A DNA stretch of 64,000 nt from positions 1 through 64,000 of the forward strand of contig NZ_JAUYEY010000004.1 of NCBI RefSeq assembly GCF_030689685.1, written 5' to 3'. The notes below the pieces were generated by a model that had not been told where the DNA came from, searched no databases, and saw nothing but the letters and a program-made list of their open reading frames with translations. A program made the translations under genes and the position numbers. Shown piece after piece: positions 52,287 to 59,973 of the stretch. Source of the DNA: Polaromonas sp. GTDB lineage: Bacteria > Pseudomonadota > Gammaproteobacteria > Burkholderiales > Burkholderiaceae_C. Positions within the stretch are counted from its first letter, which is position 1, and each line of letters begins with the position of its first letter.

Positions 52287-53552
52287 ATGAAAGTCGCCGT
52301 CATAGGCGCCGGCATCATCGGCATCACCTCCGCCTGGGAACTGGCCCTGGACGGCCATGAAGTCACGGTGTTCGAGCGCCGCGGCGCGGCTGCGGAAGAA
52401 GGCAGCTTCGCCAACGCCGGCGTGGTCGCGCCCGGTTACGTCACGCCCTGGGCAGCCCCTGGCATGCCGCGCAAAGTGCTCAGCCACCTGTTGAGCCGCC
52501 ACGCCCCGGTCACCCTGAGCCTGCCGCTGTCAGGCAGCGAGCTGGCCTGGATCTTGAAATGGTGGCGCGCCTGCAAACTGGAGACCTACCTGGCCAACCG
52601 CGCCCGGCTGCAGCGCCTGGCGTTTTACAGCCGGGAACGCCTGCACCAGATCACCGCCGACCGGCAGCTCGAGTACGACCGCAGCCCCGGCTACCTGGTG
52701 CTGCTGCGTACGGAAGCCGATGCCCGCATGATCGAGCCCGGCCTGCAGGTGCTGCGCGACGCCGGTGTGAGCTTCCGGCAGGTCGGCAGCGACGAGGCAC
52801 GCAAAATCGAGCCGGCGCTCAACCCGGACACGACCTTGCTGGGCGCGGTGCACCTGCCCGATGACGAGGTCGCGAATTGCCGCCAGTTCGCGCTGCTGCT
52901 GAAAACCGAAGCCCAACGCCTGGGTGTAAATTTTGAGTTCAACAAGGCGGTAGCCCATATGGACCGGGCACAACCAGCTACTTTTTTGATAGCAGGGGAA
53001 ACTCAACCACGCAGCTTCGACGCCGTCGTGCTGTGCGCCGGATTGGCGTCGGCACGGTTGCTCAGGCCGTTGGGCATAAAAATTCCACTGGCGGCGATAT
53101 ACGGCTACTCAATCAGCGCCCCGATTCGCGAGCCGCTGAATGCGCCGCGCAGCGCGCTGATGGACGAACGCTACAAGGTCGCCATCTCGCGCTTGGGCAA
53201 CCGCGTGCGCGTGGCCGGCAGCGCCGAAATCGGCGGCAACCCCGACAAAAAACGCGCGGCCTCGGTGCAGACGCTGTACAAGGTGCTGCAGGACTGGTTC
53301 CCGGGCGCGGCCCACACTTCAAACACAGGCGCCAGCGTGCAGGAATGGAAAGGCGCCCGCCCCATGCTGCCGGACGGCCCGCCCATCATCGGCGCCAGCG
53401 GCCTGCCCGGCCTGTGGCTGAACCTGGGGCACGGTTCCAGCGGCTGGGCGCTGAGCTGCGGCAGCGCGCGGGCGCTGGCGGACGTGATGGCAGGCAAGGC
53501 TGCCGACATAGACATGGAAGGCTTGGGCATTGCACGGTTAAGTGAATCTTGA
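52287..53552 (+). CDS. dadA: D-amino acid dehydrogenase
   Basis: This 421-residue flavoenzyme oxidises D-alanine and other D-amino acids to keto acids, passing electrons to the respiratory chain. It starts VAVIGAGIIGITSAWEL (FAD-binding), continues with EEGSFANAGVVAPGYVTPWA and ends LNLGHGSSGWALSCGSAR. The ATG at 52287 gives the family start; a longer frame is not supported. A hairpin repeat sits in frame near residue 235. No alanine racemase gene follows; instead a SulP gene faces it. Confidence 0.95.
   Translation: MKVAVIGAGIIGITSAWELALDGHEVTVFERRGAAAEEGSFANAGVVAPGYVTPWAAPGMPRKVLSHLLSRHAPVTLSLPLSGSELAWILKWWRACKLETYLANRARLQRLAFYSRERLHQITADRQLEYDRSPGYLVLLRTEADARMIEPGLQVLRDAGVSFRQVGSDEARKIEPALNPDTTLLGAVHLPDDEVANCRQFALLLKTEAQRLGVNFEFNKAVAHMDRAQPATFLIAGETQPRSFDAVVLCAGLASARLLRPLGIKIPLAAIYGYSISAPIREPLNAPRSALMDERYKVAISRLGNRVRVAGSAEIGGNPDKKRAASVQTLYKVLQDWFPGAAHTSNTGASVQEWKGARPMLPDGPPIIGASGLPGLWLNLGHGSSGWALSCGSARALADVMAGKAADIDMEGLGIARLSES
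52977..53000 (+). repeat. Hairpin repeat core inside dadA
   Basis: GCTACTTTTTTGATAGC (52977-52993) has the stem of the family; the tail is reduced. It lies in a variable loop before the SFDAVVLCAG strand. Confidence 0.5.
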
Positions 53553-53678
53553 GCCAAGCTTGTTGATGCCACGCCTTGTTGCATGTTTCGCGTTTCAATA
53601 TTCACCGCACCGCGTGTTCAATAAAACGGGTTGCGCACTACTAGATTGCCGCACGATTGCATTACGGTAATTGGGCAT

Positions 53679-55781
53679 TCAGGCACGCTCACGCGAAATG
53701 AGCTGATGCAAGAACCGCAACCGGTTGGCCAATTCTTTGCATAGAATTTGCAGGATTTGCTGCGCCACCTCAGGATGCTGCTGGCTGAGCGTGTCAAATC
53801 TTTCGCGACTCAAGGTGAGAGAGACCAGCGACTCAACAGCCACCACATCGGCGGCGCGGGGCGAGCCATCTAAAAACCCCATTTCACCCAAAATAGCACC
53901 TGCATTGACCCCCGCCAAGCGAATCGTTCCGCCGTGAATCAACACATCAGCGCGGCCGCTGGCTATCACGTGCAAGTCGCGTGTTTTTTCCCCCACTTTC
54001 AGCACATGGTCACCTGCGGTGTAGTCGCGCCGCTCAAAACAACCCCTGAGCAGGGTTTGTGCGGTCGAGTCAAGATCGACAAGCAACGCATTCAAGTGGA
54101 AAGCATCGCTTTCGAAGGCGTCCGTGCGCGGGCGCTGTTCGTCAAGCAGTTGGTTTTCGCAAACTTCCAAAGCGCGATCCAGATCGGAAAAACCATCTGC
54201 GTGGCCCGGTCGGGCACAGTGGAACACGCTCACGCCACGCAAGGCTACAGACTTCTCAAAGCGATCGAGCATGAGCGCCAGCGTAGTGTCATGCGAGGCC
54301 ACGGCACGCCAGTCCAGAATCAGCCACTGTGGCTGCGTGCTTTGCGGCAACAACGCTTCAATTTCTGCTCGCAGGGTTCGTGCTACACCAAAATACAGCG
54401 CCCCCTGCAGCCGCACGCTCAAAATGCGCTCGCCGTGCTGGGTCAGCAGCGCTGTGTCGCTGGAAGAGCGCGCGCAGTTCGATCGCCAGGCTCTGCCATC
54501 GTGCACGTCTTTGATGGGGCTTTTACCGTTGCGTTTGGCAAACAACACCAAGCCCAAAACCATGCCCGCCACTAAGGCAGCCACCATGTTGGCCATCGCA
54601 CCCAATAGCGTCACCAAAACGACAATCAACAAATCTTCGCGTTGCATCGCACCCATGGCCTGGCGCGCGCGGGGCTGTAAAACATAGCGCCAGACCAACT
54701 GCACGCTGGGTGGATCCACCAAGTCCCTGACTAAAAACAACAACAGTCCAATAATCGCTGCGCTAGGCACCCAGGCCAGAAAGTCCAAACCATAAAACAG
54801 CAGTGCCAGAATGGAAAACACGATCAGCGATCCGGGGGTCAGTCCACCCGTTCGCATGGTCACCAACGCTGGGGTCGAGGAGCCACTCATGGGCACCGAT
54901 CCCAGGCAGGCACTGATGACTTTTCCTGCGGACAAAAGCATCACCTGCCGGGTATCTGGCAGCGGCTTGTCATCGACCTGTGAAATCGTTTCAACCACCG
55001 TGATGGTGTTCAAAAAAATCACCACGCCCAACAAAGCGCTTGCCACCGCAGTGTGCAGCAGCAATGCACCCAGCGCGCCATGGGCGGGGTCTAAAACGCG
55101 CCAGTCCATCAAGGCAATGGGCAATACCCATTGCGTGTCCGGTGAGAGGATGGGTGGCAACGCATACCCCAGCCGCATCAAAATGATTGCCCCCAAGCTG
55201 GCCGCCGCCAAACCCAACACACCAGCGGGCAGCTTTGGATTGAGACTGCGCGCAGCATAAGCGACAGCAAAACAAATGGCCGCAATCATCAGCGAAGGCC
55301 AAGCCCCCTCAAACGAGCCGGCAAGCAAGGCAAGGATCTGCTTGCCTTGGCTGATCACCAAAATCAAGGCTGTGGCATTGAGGAACCCAGCAAACACGGG
55401 CGCCGGTATGAAGCGGGTCAGGCGTTGCAGGCGAAAGGCGTAAAAAACAGGTTGCAGTAACGCTGCGCCAATGCAAACCATCACCACCAGGCTCAGGCGG
55501 GTCACAGCGGTATCTGCCAAACCCCATGCCTCGAGTCGCGGCACAAAGCTGTCAATAAAGCCAATTAGCAGGGAAACCTCAAAAAAACGCGTGAAATAAG
55601 TCAGGGGCCGCTGTGAGAAGGCAGCGCACAGATTGGTTACTGCAATCCCACAAAACATCGCCAGCATCAAGGGGCCGATCATCTGTGGGCCAATTTTGTA
55701 GGCCACAAACCCGAGCGCACCCAGGGTGATGGGAAGGGCACTGCCGAGGGCTTCAAGCGCCGTGAAGAAGGTTTTAAACAT
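53679..55781 (-). CDS. SulP anion transporter with STAS and cyclic-nucleotide-binding domains
   Basis: This 700-residue protein has a SulP membrane core (about 1-430) with GFVAYKIGPQMIGPL, PAPVFAGFLNATALILV and GSVPMSGSSTPALV. A STAS domain follows (about 460-560). The C-terminal cyclic-nucleotide-binding domain has ILGEMGFLDGSPRAADV, including E633 and R642, the usual contacts to the nucleotide. SulP proteins move sulfate, bicarbonate or other anions. The cNMP domain suggests control by cAMP or cGMP, and a cyclase is encoded four kilobases away. The region is visibly more AT-rich than the flanking genes. Confidence 0.88.
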   Translation of the reverse strand: MFKTFFTALEALGSALPITLGALGFVAYKIGPQMIGPLMLAMFCGIAVTNLCAAFSQRPLTYFTRFFEVSLLIGFIDSFVPRLEAWGLADTAVTRLSLVVMVCIGAALLQPVFYAFRLQRLTRFIPAPVFAGFLNATALILVISQGKQILALLAGSFEGAWPSLMIAAICFAVAYAARSLNPKLPAGVLGLAAASLGAIILMRLGYALPPILSPDTQWVLPIALMDWRVLDPAHGALGALLLHTAVASALLGVVIFLNTITVVETISQVDDKPLPDTRQVMLLSAGKVISACLGSVPMSGSSTPALVTMRTGGLTPGSLIVFSILALLFYGLDFLAWVPSAAIIGLLLFLVRDLVDPPSVQLVWRYVLQPRARQAMGAMQREDLLIVVLVTLLGAMANMVAALVAGMVLGLVLFAKRNGKSPIKDVHDGRAWRSNCARSSSDTALLTQHGERILSVRLQGALYFGVARTLRAEIEALLPQSTQPQWLILDWRAVASHDTTLALMLDRFEKSVALRGVSVFHCARPGHADGFSDLDRALEVCENQLLDEQRPRTDAFESDAFHLNALLVDLDSTAQTLLRGCFERRDYTAGDHVLKVGEKTRDLHVIASGRADVLIHGGTIRLAGVNAGAILGEMGFLDGSPRAADVVAVESLVSLTLSRERFDTLSQQHPEVAQQILQILCKELANRLRFLHQLISRERA

Positions 55782-55928
55782 CAGGAAATTTCAACGACTT
55801 TTTTCATGCCGCGAGATTGCTCAACCAGTGCGCAGCGCATCTTCAATTGCGATGCACTTACAGATCCCAGAATTCAAAGTCCACACAGTGAGCCTTGGGT
55901 AAAAGCGACTGCCACTTTCTGCCACGCA

Positions 55929-57440
55929 TTAGTACTGAATGCTGGCAGAAATGGTACGTGAATACCGTTCTGAATATTTTGGATCTTCTGGATCTCCCGC
56001 TACAAGCGGCATGAAGTTGGGCATGATGGCGGCCACTTTGCCGCTGATAATTTTCAAATCTGCGTGAAACTTTAGTTGAGCCTGCAGCAACTGCGGCGAT
56101 GTGAAAGCGTAAGTGGTGTCGAAAAGGTTGGGCCAGATCGTCGCGCTTTTGAAGAACATCTCTTCCGCCATTTCGGCCCGGTACAAATCATCGGGCTCGC
56201 ACACGTCACCCACCAGCTTCACGCCAGCACCATCTGACAATTCTTTTGGCGGCGGCACCCGCAGCCGCAGGAATTTCCAGGCCGCCAGATTGGTACCGGC
56301 CGGGCCAGGTGCTTGGGGCGTAATGTCATTGGCATAGCTGTAGTGATCGGCGGCGTGCGACACCGTAACGTCCCACATATAGATCGCCAGCGCTTTGGCC
56401 AGCACACCGGGTACGAAAATTTCTTTCCCGTCCGGAAAGCCGTAGAGATTGGCGCTGATGTAGTTGGCCCATCGTTCCACGTAGGTGTCATTTGGACTTG
56501 CCTTGAGAATCTCTGAGGCCACTGTGGTGCAGAAGCTCAAAAACGGTTCAAAGTAAAGACTTAGACAACGACCGTAGTCAATGCTGGTATCCATCCAGGG
56601 GGTCATGTAGTTGTATTTCGGATACAAGTCCGGGCGCTCTGGAAGACCCGCGTAGCCCGCGCCAAACATGCGCTTGATCACCAAGCCCGTGGCCGTGAGT
56701 GGGTCAAACCAGGTTCCCGGTGGGTTGCTACTGAGCACACCATCTTCAGTTTCAAGAACTGCGTTATTCACGGCCAGCGCATAACTGCTGTGAGCAGACA
56801 GCAGTTGAAACAGTGGGTGAGTGTGCGGCACTGCGGTCTTGGTGATCGCGTTGACCGTATCCATCGGGAAATGCAAGGCCGGGTGTACCACAAACAAGCC
56901 GATGTAGGACGCCCCTTGCAGGGCGTAAGCCTTGGCCAAATTCCAGGCTGGATCGCCAGGACGCACTTCCAGCTGCTGCTGCGCAATGACTGGCACATTG
57001 ATGCTCACGCAAGAAAACTGATCACCGTTGCGCGAGAAGACGCAGTTCACCGGCCAGGAGTAGGTGCCCTGCAATGTCGCGTCGGCGATCAAGTCCATGG
57101 CATAGAAACGTGACACCCAAATATTGCCCTCAACATTTTTCAGACACCGCGCATGCACCGAATTTGTCATCATCCGGACGAACTCGGCATCCGACGGTAT
57201 CGGCAGCTGGCTGCCAGCGACCGCATTGGCCGCCGCCCCACCGGGGTAAAAAGTCAAGGTCTTGAAGTAGCGTGAGCCAATAGCCTGATTCCAGAGCAGC
57301 GTCTCAACCGGCGGGATATTCAGAATTTCGGGCGCGTGCTCCATCGGGTACGAGGGACTGGGCTGGGGCCAAGGCCCCTTGCGCTGGTAGAGAAATTGAT
57401 CGGCTGCCAGGTCGGGCTGGCTCCATTGGGGCTTCTTCAT
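55929..57440 (-). CDS. Divergent lipoxygenase-like protein
   Basis: From the ATG at 57440 (GAGGAAG eight bases upstream) the product has 503 residues. THPLFQLLSAH (207-217) fits the second lipoxygenase signature pattern. H190 lies 18 residues before the signature histidine, the spacing of the second iron-ligand histidine in known enzymes; H186 lies near the first ligand position but off by one. H362 and H366 in SHAADHY match the spacing of the third and fourth ligands, where the fourth is Asn or His in known members. The usual C-terminal isoleucine ligand is replaced by tyrosine. It is likely an iron protein acting on polyunsaturated lipid or a related substrate. There is no signal peptide. 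Confidence 0.65.
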   Translation of the reverse strand: MKKPQWSQPDLAADQFLYQRKGPWPQPSPSYPMEHAPEILNIPPVETLLWNQAIGSRYFKTLTFYPGGAAANAVAGSQLPIPSDAEFVRMMTNSVHARCLKNVEGNIWVSRFYAMDLIADATLQGTYSWPVNCVFSRNGDQFSCVSINVPVIAQQQLEVRPGDPAWNLAKAYALQGASYIGLFVVHPALHFPMDTVNAITKTAVPHTHPLFQLLSAHSSYALAVNNAVLETEDGVLSSNPPGTWFDPLTATGLVIKRMFGAGYAGLPERPDLYPKYNYMTPWMDTSIDYGRCLSLYFEPFLSFCTTVASEILKASPNDTYVERWANYISANLYGFPDGKEIFVPGVLAKALAIYMWDVTVSHAADHYSYANDITPQAPGPAGTNLAAWKFLRLRVPPPKELSDGAGVKLVGDVCEPDDLYRAEMAEEMFFKSATIWPNLFDTTYAFTSPQLLQAQLKFHADLKIISGKVAAIMPNFMPLVAGDPEDPKYSERYSRTISASIQY

Positions 57441-57702
57441 GACGCAGTCTTCCTCTCTATTCTTGCTTTTTGAATCGGTTGGCATCTCGTGCCAGATATT
57501 TTCATTTCCGCTTCAGCCTGCGGCTCACACCGTGCAGCCGAGCACGAAGAAGTGTTCACGCAAATCCGACCATCACCATGAGCGAATACCCTGAGTAGCC
57601 ATTCGGTGTGATTTTGGGTGCACCAGCCTGCTGTCAGAAATTGCGTTTTCTGTTTCATGCCTTTGCCATTAAAGTAGGCACACCGAGCGCCCCTCAAAGC
57701 CC

Positions 57703-59589
57703 ATGACTCACTACGCCCGCCTTCTCTGGATCGTCCTGTTTGCCATACCCTGTTATGCGCTGCCTGCCGCAGCACAGGATTCAAGGCTCGCATTGTCGTC
57801 AAACACAACTGAAGTGGCCTTGACGCCGTGGGTGCGCATCGTCAAGGACGCCGACAAAAACAAAACCGTCGAGCAAATTCTCAATTCGCCCCTGGCGATG
57901 CCGCCAGGAGATGCCGGTGGCGCGATTAATTTTGGCTACACAGATGCGGCTTATTGGTTTGTGATTCCGCTGGACAATACCGAAAAAAATCCACTGGAGC
58001 GCCTGCTGATGTTCGAGCCCACCTGGCTCGACGAGGTCAACGTCACGCTAGTTGATGCCAGCGGGCAACTACAGACCCAGGTCGGCGGCGACACCCTGCC
58101 TTTTGCGCAGCGCGCAGAGCTGCGCCGACAGATCAATTTCAATTTGGTGTTGCCGCCCGGCCAGAGCACGCTCGTCGTACGCGTCGCCAGCCGCGATACA
58201 TTGTTTTTGGTCATGTCCTTGCTGGACCGCAGCGCGTTGAATCAATTGGCGTCTGGGGAAGCGGCCTTTTTTGGTTTTTTCTATGGCGCATTGATTGCGC
58301 TGATTGCGTTCAACTTTGTGCTGTACCTCTCGGTGCGCCAGCCGATGTACCTGGCTTACTGCGCCTATGTTGGGGCATTTCTGTTAATCCACTCGGTGTA
58401 CAACGGGCACGCCTTCGGTCTGATTTTTCGCCAGTGGCCCGAGCTGTCCAACTGGGCGCATTCCCTGTTTGCTTACCTCTTTGCACTGTCCGGGCTGGTT
58501 TTTGCCAGTGTGTTCCTTGACCTGAAGCACAAGCTTCCACGCATATACGGGGTTTGGCAGAAATTTTTGCTCGTATTTGTTGTGTACTTTTTTGCGACGT
58601 TTCCCTTTGGTTACGGCGTCCATGCGCGTGGAGCGGTCACTTGGATCGCCATCTGTTCTGTCTTCGTCCTGGGTCTTGGCATTATTTCCATGAAGCAAGG
58701 CAACAGCGTTGCCAAGTACTACCTGGCAGCCACCGCAGCCGGCCTGATTGGTACCGCCATTACGTCATTGACGGTACTTGGAATTCTGCCTTACACCTTC
58801 GCAACCTTCAGGGCCGTTGACTTTGGCATGTTGGTGGATGCCATCCTGCTGTCACTGGCGCTTGCTGAACGAATTTCACGGGTCAATAGTCTCGAGCGTT
58901 TGCGGCGTTTCTTTTCCCCCGCCGTGGCCAATCAGTTGCTCTCGGCACGCAACGAGGATTTGTACCGCCCGCATCAGCGCGAGATCGTGGTGGTTTTTCT
59001 GGACTTACGCGGCTACACCAGTTTTACCCTGAAGCACGGGCCTGAAGAAGTCATGCGTATGCTGGCCGAGTTCCATGCAGTCATGGGGGAATTGATCGCG
59101 TCGCATGGTGCTACCCTGGAGCGATTTGCGGGCGACGGGATGATGCTATTTTTCAACGACCCGGTTGAGATCCCGGATCCCGCCGTTAAGGCTTGCCGAA
59201 TGACCATGGAAATGCAATCGCGTTTTGAAGATTTGCAAAAAACATGGGCGGCGCGCAGTTACAGCCTGTCATTGGGCGTTGGCATTGCCCAAGGCGTGGC
59301 CACTATTGGCGCCATCGGCTTTGAGGGGCGGCGCGACTATGCCGCCATTGGCAATGTGACCAATCTTGCCGCGCGACTTTGCTCACAGGCGCAGGGCGGA
59401 CAAACCATCGTATGCAGCGTGGTCGCGAAAAACGTCAGCACAACGCTTTCGGTACAGCCCATGACCTCGCTGAGTTTGAAGGGTTTTGACGAGCCGGTTG
59501 AGTGCTTCGAGCTGGGCACACCGCTTGGGACAACGCTTTTGGCGCCAGCAATACCCAGGCGGCCCCAGGAGATTACTGCTGTGGCTTAA
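57703..59589 (+). CDS. 7TM receptor-type class III nucleotide cyclase
   Basis: This 628-residue protein has a signal peptide (1-24) and a periplasmic sensor domain (about 35-180) like 7TMR-DISM extracellular domains. Seven membrane helices (about 190-390) and a class III cyclase domain (about 425-610) follow. Metal-binding D434 (VFLDLRGYTSF) and D478 (FAGDGMMLFF) are present, and DYAAIGNVTNLAARL (545-559) supplies D545, N554 and R558. The aspartate favours adenylate over guanylate cyclase, though the lysine that usually reads adenine is Arg474. It diverges from the lipoxygenase-like gene across 262 bases and may supply the nucleotide sensed by the SulP protein. Confidence 0.85.
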   Translation: MTHYARLLWIVLFAIPCYALPAAAQDSRLALSSNTTEVALTPWVRIVKDADKNKTVEQILNSPLAMPPGDAGGAINFGYTDAAYWFVIPLDNTEKNPLERLLMFEPTWLDEVNVTLVDASGQLQTQVGGDTLPFAQRAELRRQINFNLVLPPGQSTLVVRVASRDTLFLVMSLLDRSALNQLASGEAAFFGFFYGALIALIAFNFVLYLSVRQPMYLAYCAYVGAFLLIHSVYNGHAFGLIFRQWPELSNWAHSLFAYLFALSGLVFASVFLDLKHKLPRIYGVWQKFLLVFVVYFFATFPFGYGVHARGAVTWIAICSVFVLGLGIISMKQGNSVAKYYLAATAAGLIGTAITSLTVLGILPYTFATFRAVDFGMLVDAILLSLALAERISRVNSLERLRRFFSPAVANQLLSARNEDLYRPHQREIVVVFLDLRGYTSFTLKHGPEEVMRMLAEFHAVMGELIASHGATLERFAGDGMMLFFNDPVEIPDPAVKACRMTMEMQSRFEDLQKTWAARSYSLSLGVGIAQGVATIGAIGFEGRRDYAAIGNVTNLAARLCSQAQGGQTIVCSVVAKNVSTTLSVQPMTSLSLKGFDEPVECFELGTPLGTTLLAPAIPRRPQEITAVA

Positions 59590-59838
59590 GCATGCCCGCA
59601 GTTTTATCGGTTGCCGCATAGATATCCTGGGTACGCCGAAGCAAACAGCCCCAGGCCAACGCACCCCCGTAAAATCGATTTCGTTCACGTGTTGCGTATT
59701 CCTGCAGGTGCTTCAAACAGCATGACGGGCTGATGCAAAAAATCACGACAGCACACAGCCAACCACTTTTTGATGTGGCGACTACGCAGTCGAGGTGTCG
59801 GTTGATAACCTCGGCGTTGACCTGACGGCCATGGAGCC

Positions 59839-59928
59839 GGCAGCGCGCGCGCCGTCGCCGACCTGATCGCGGCCAGAACGCCCGAGATCGACATGGAAGG
59901 GCTGGGGCTGAGCCGACTCAAGGCCTGA
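59839..59928 (+). pseudogene. Displaced dadA C-terminal tail
   Basis: Thirty codons read GSARAVADLIAARTPEIDMEG, then LGLSRLKA and a stop. They match the end of the intact dadA at 53465-53552 (GSARALADVMAG, then DIDMEGLGIARL), with about the same layout but clearly diverged DNA. No start or body of the gene precedes it. The preceding bases (59590-59838) contain no gene. It lies 45 bases before nnr, so dadA and nnr were probably once neighbours. Confidence 0.8.
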
Positions 59929-59973
59929 AACGCATGAAGCGCATGAAGCCCCTGATGCCCCCACAATCAGTCC

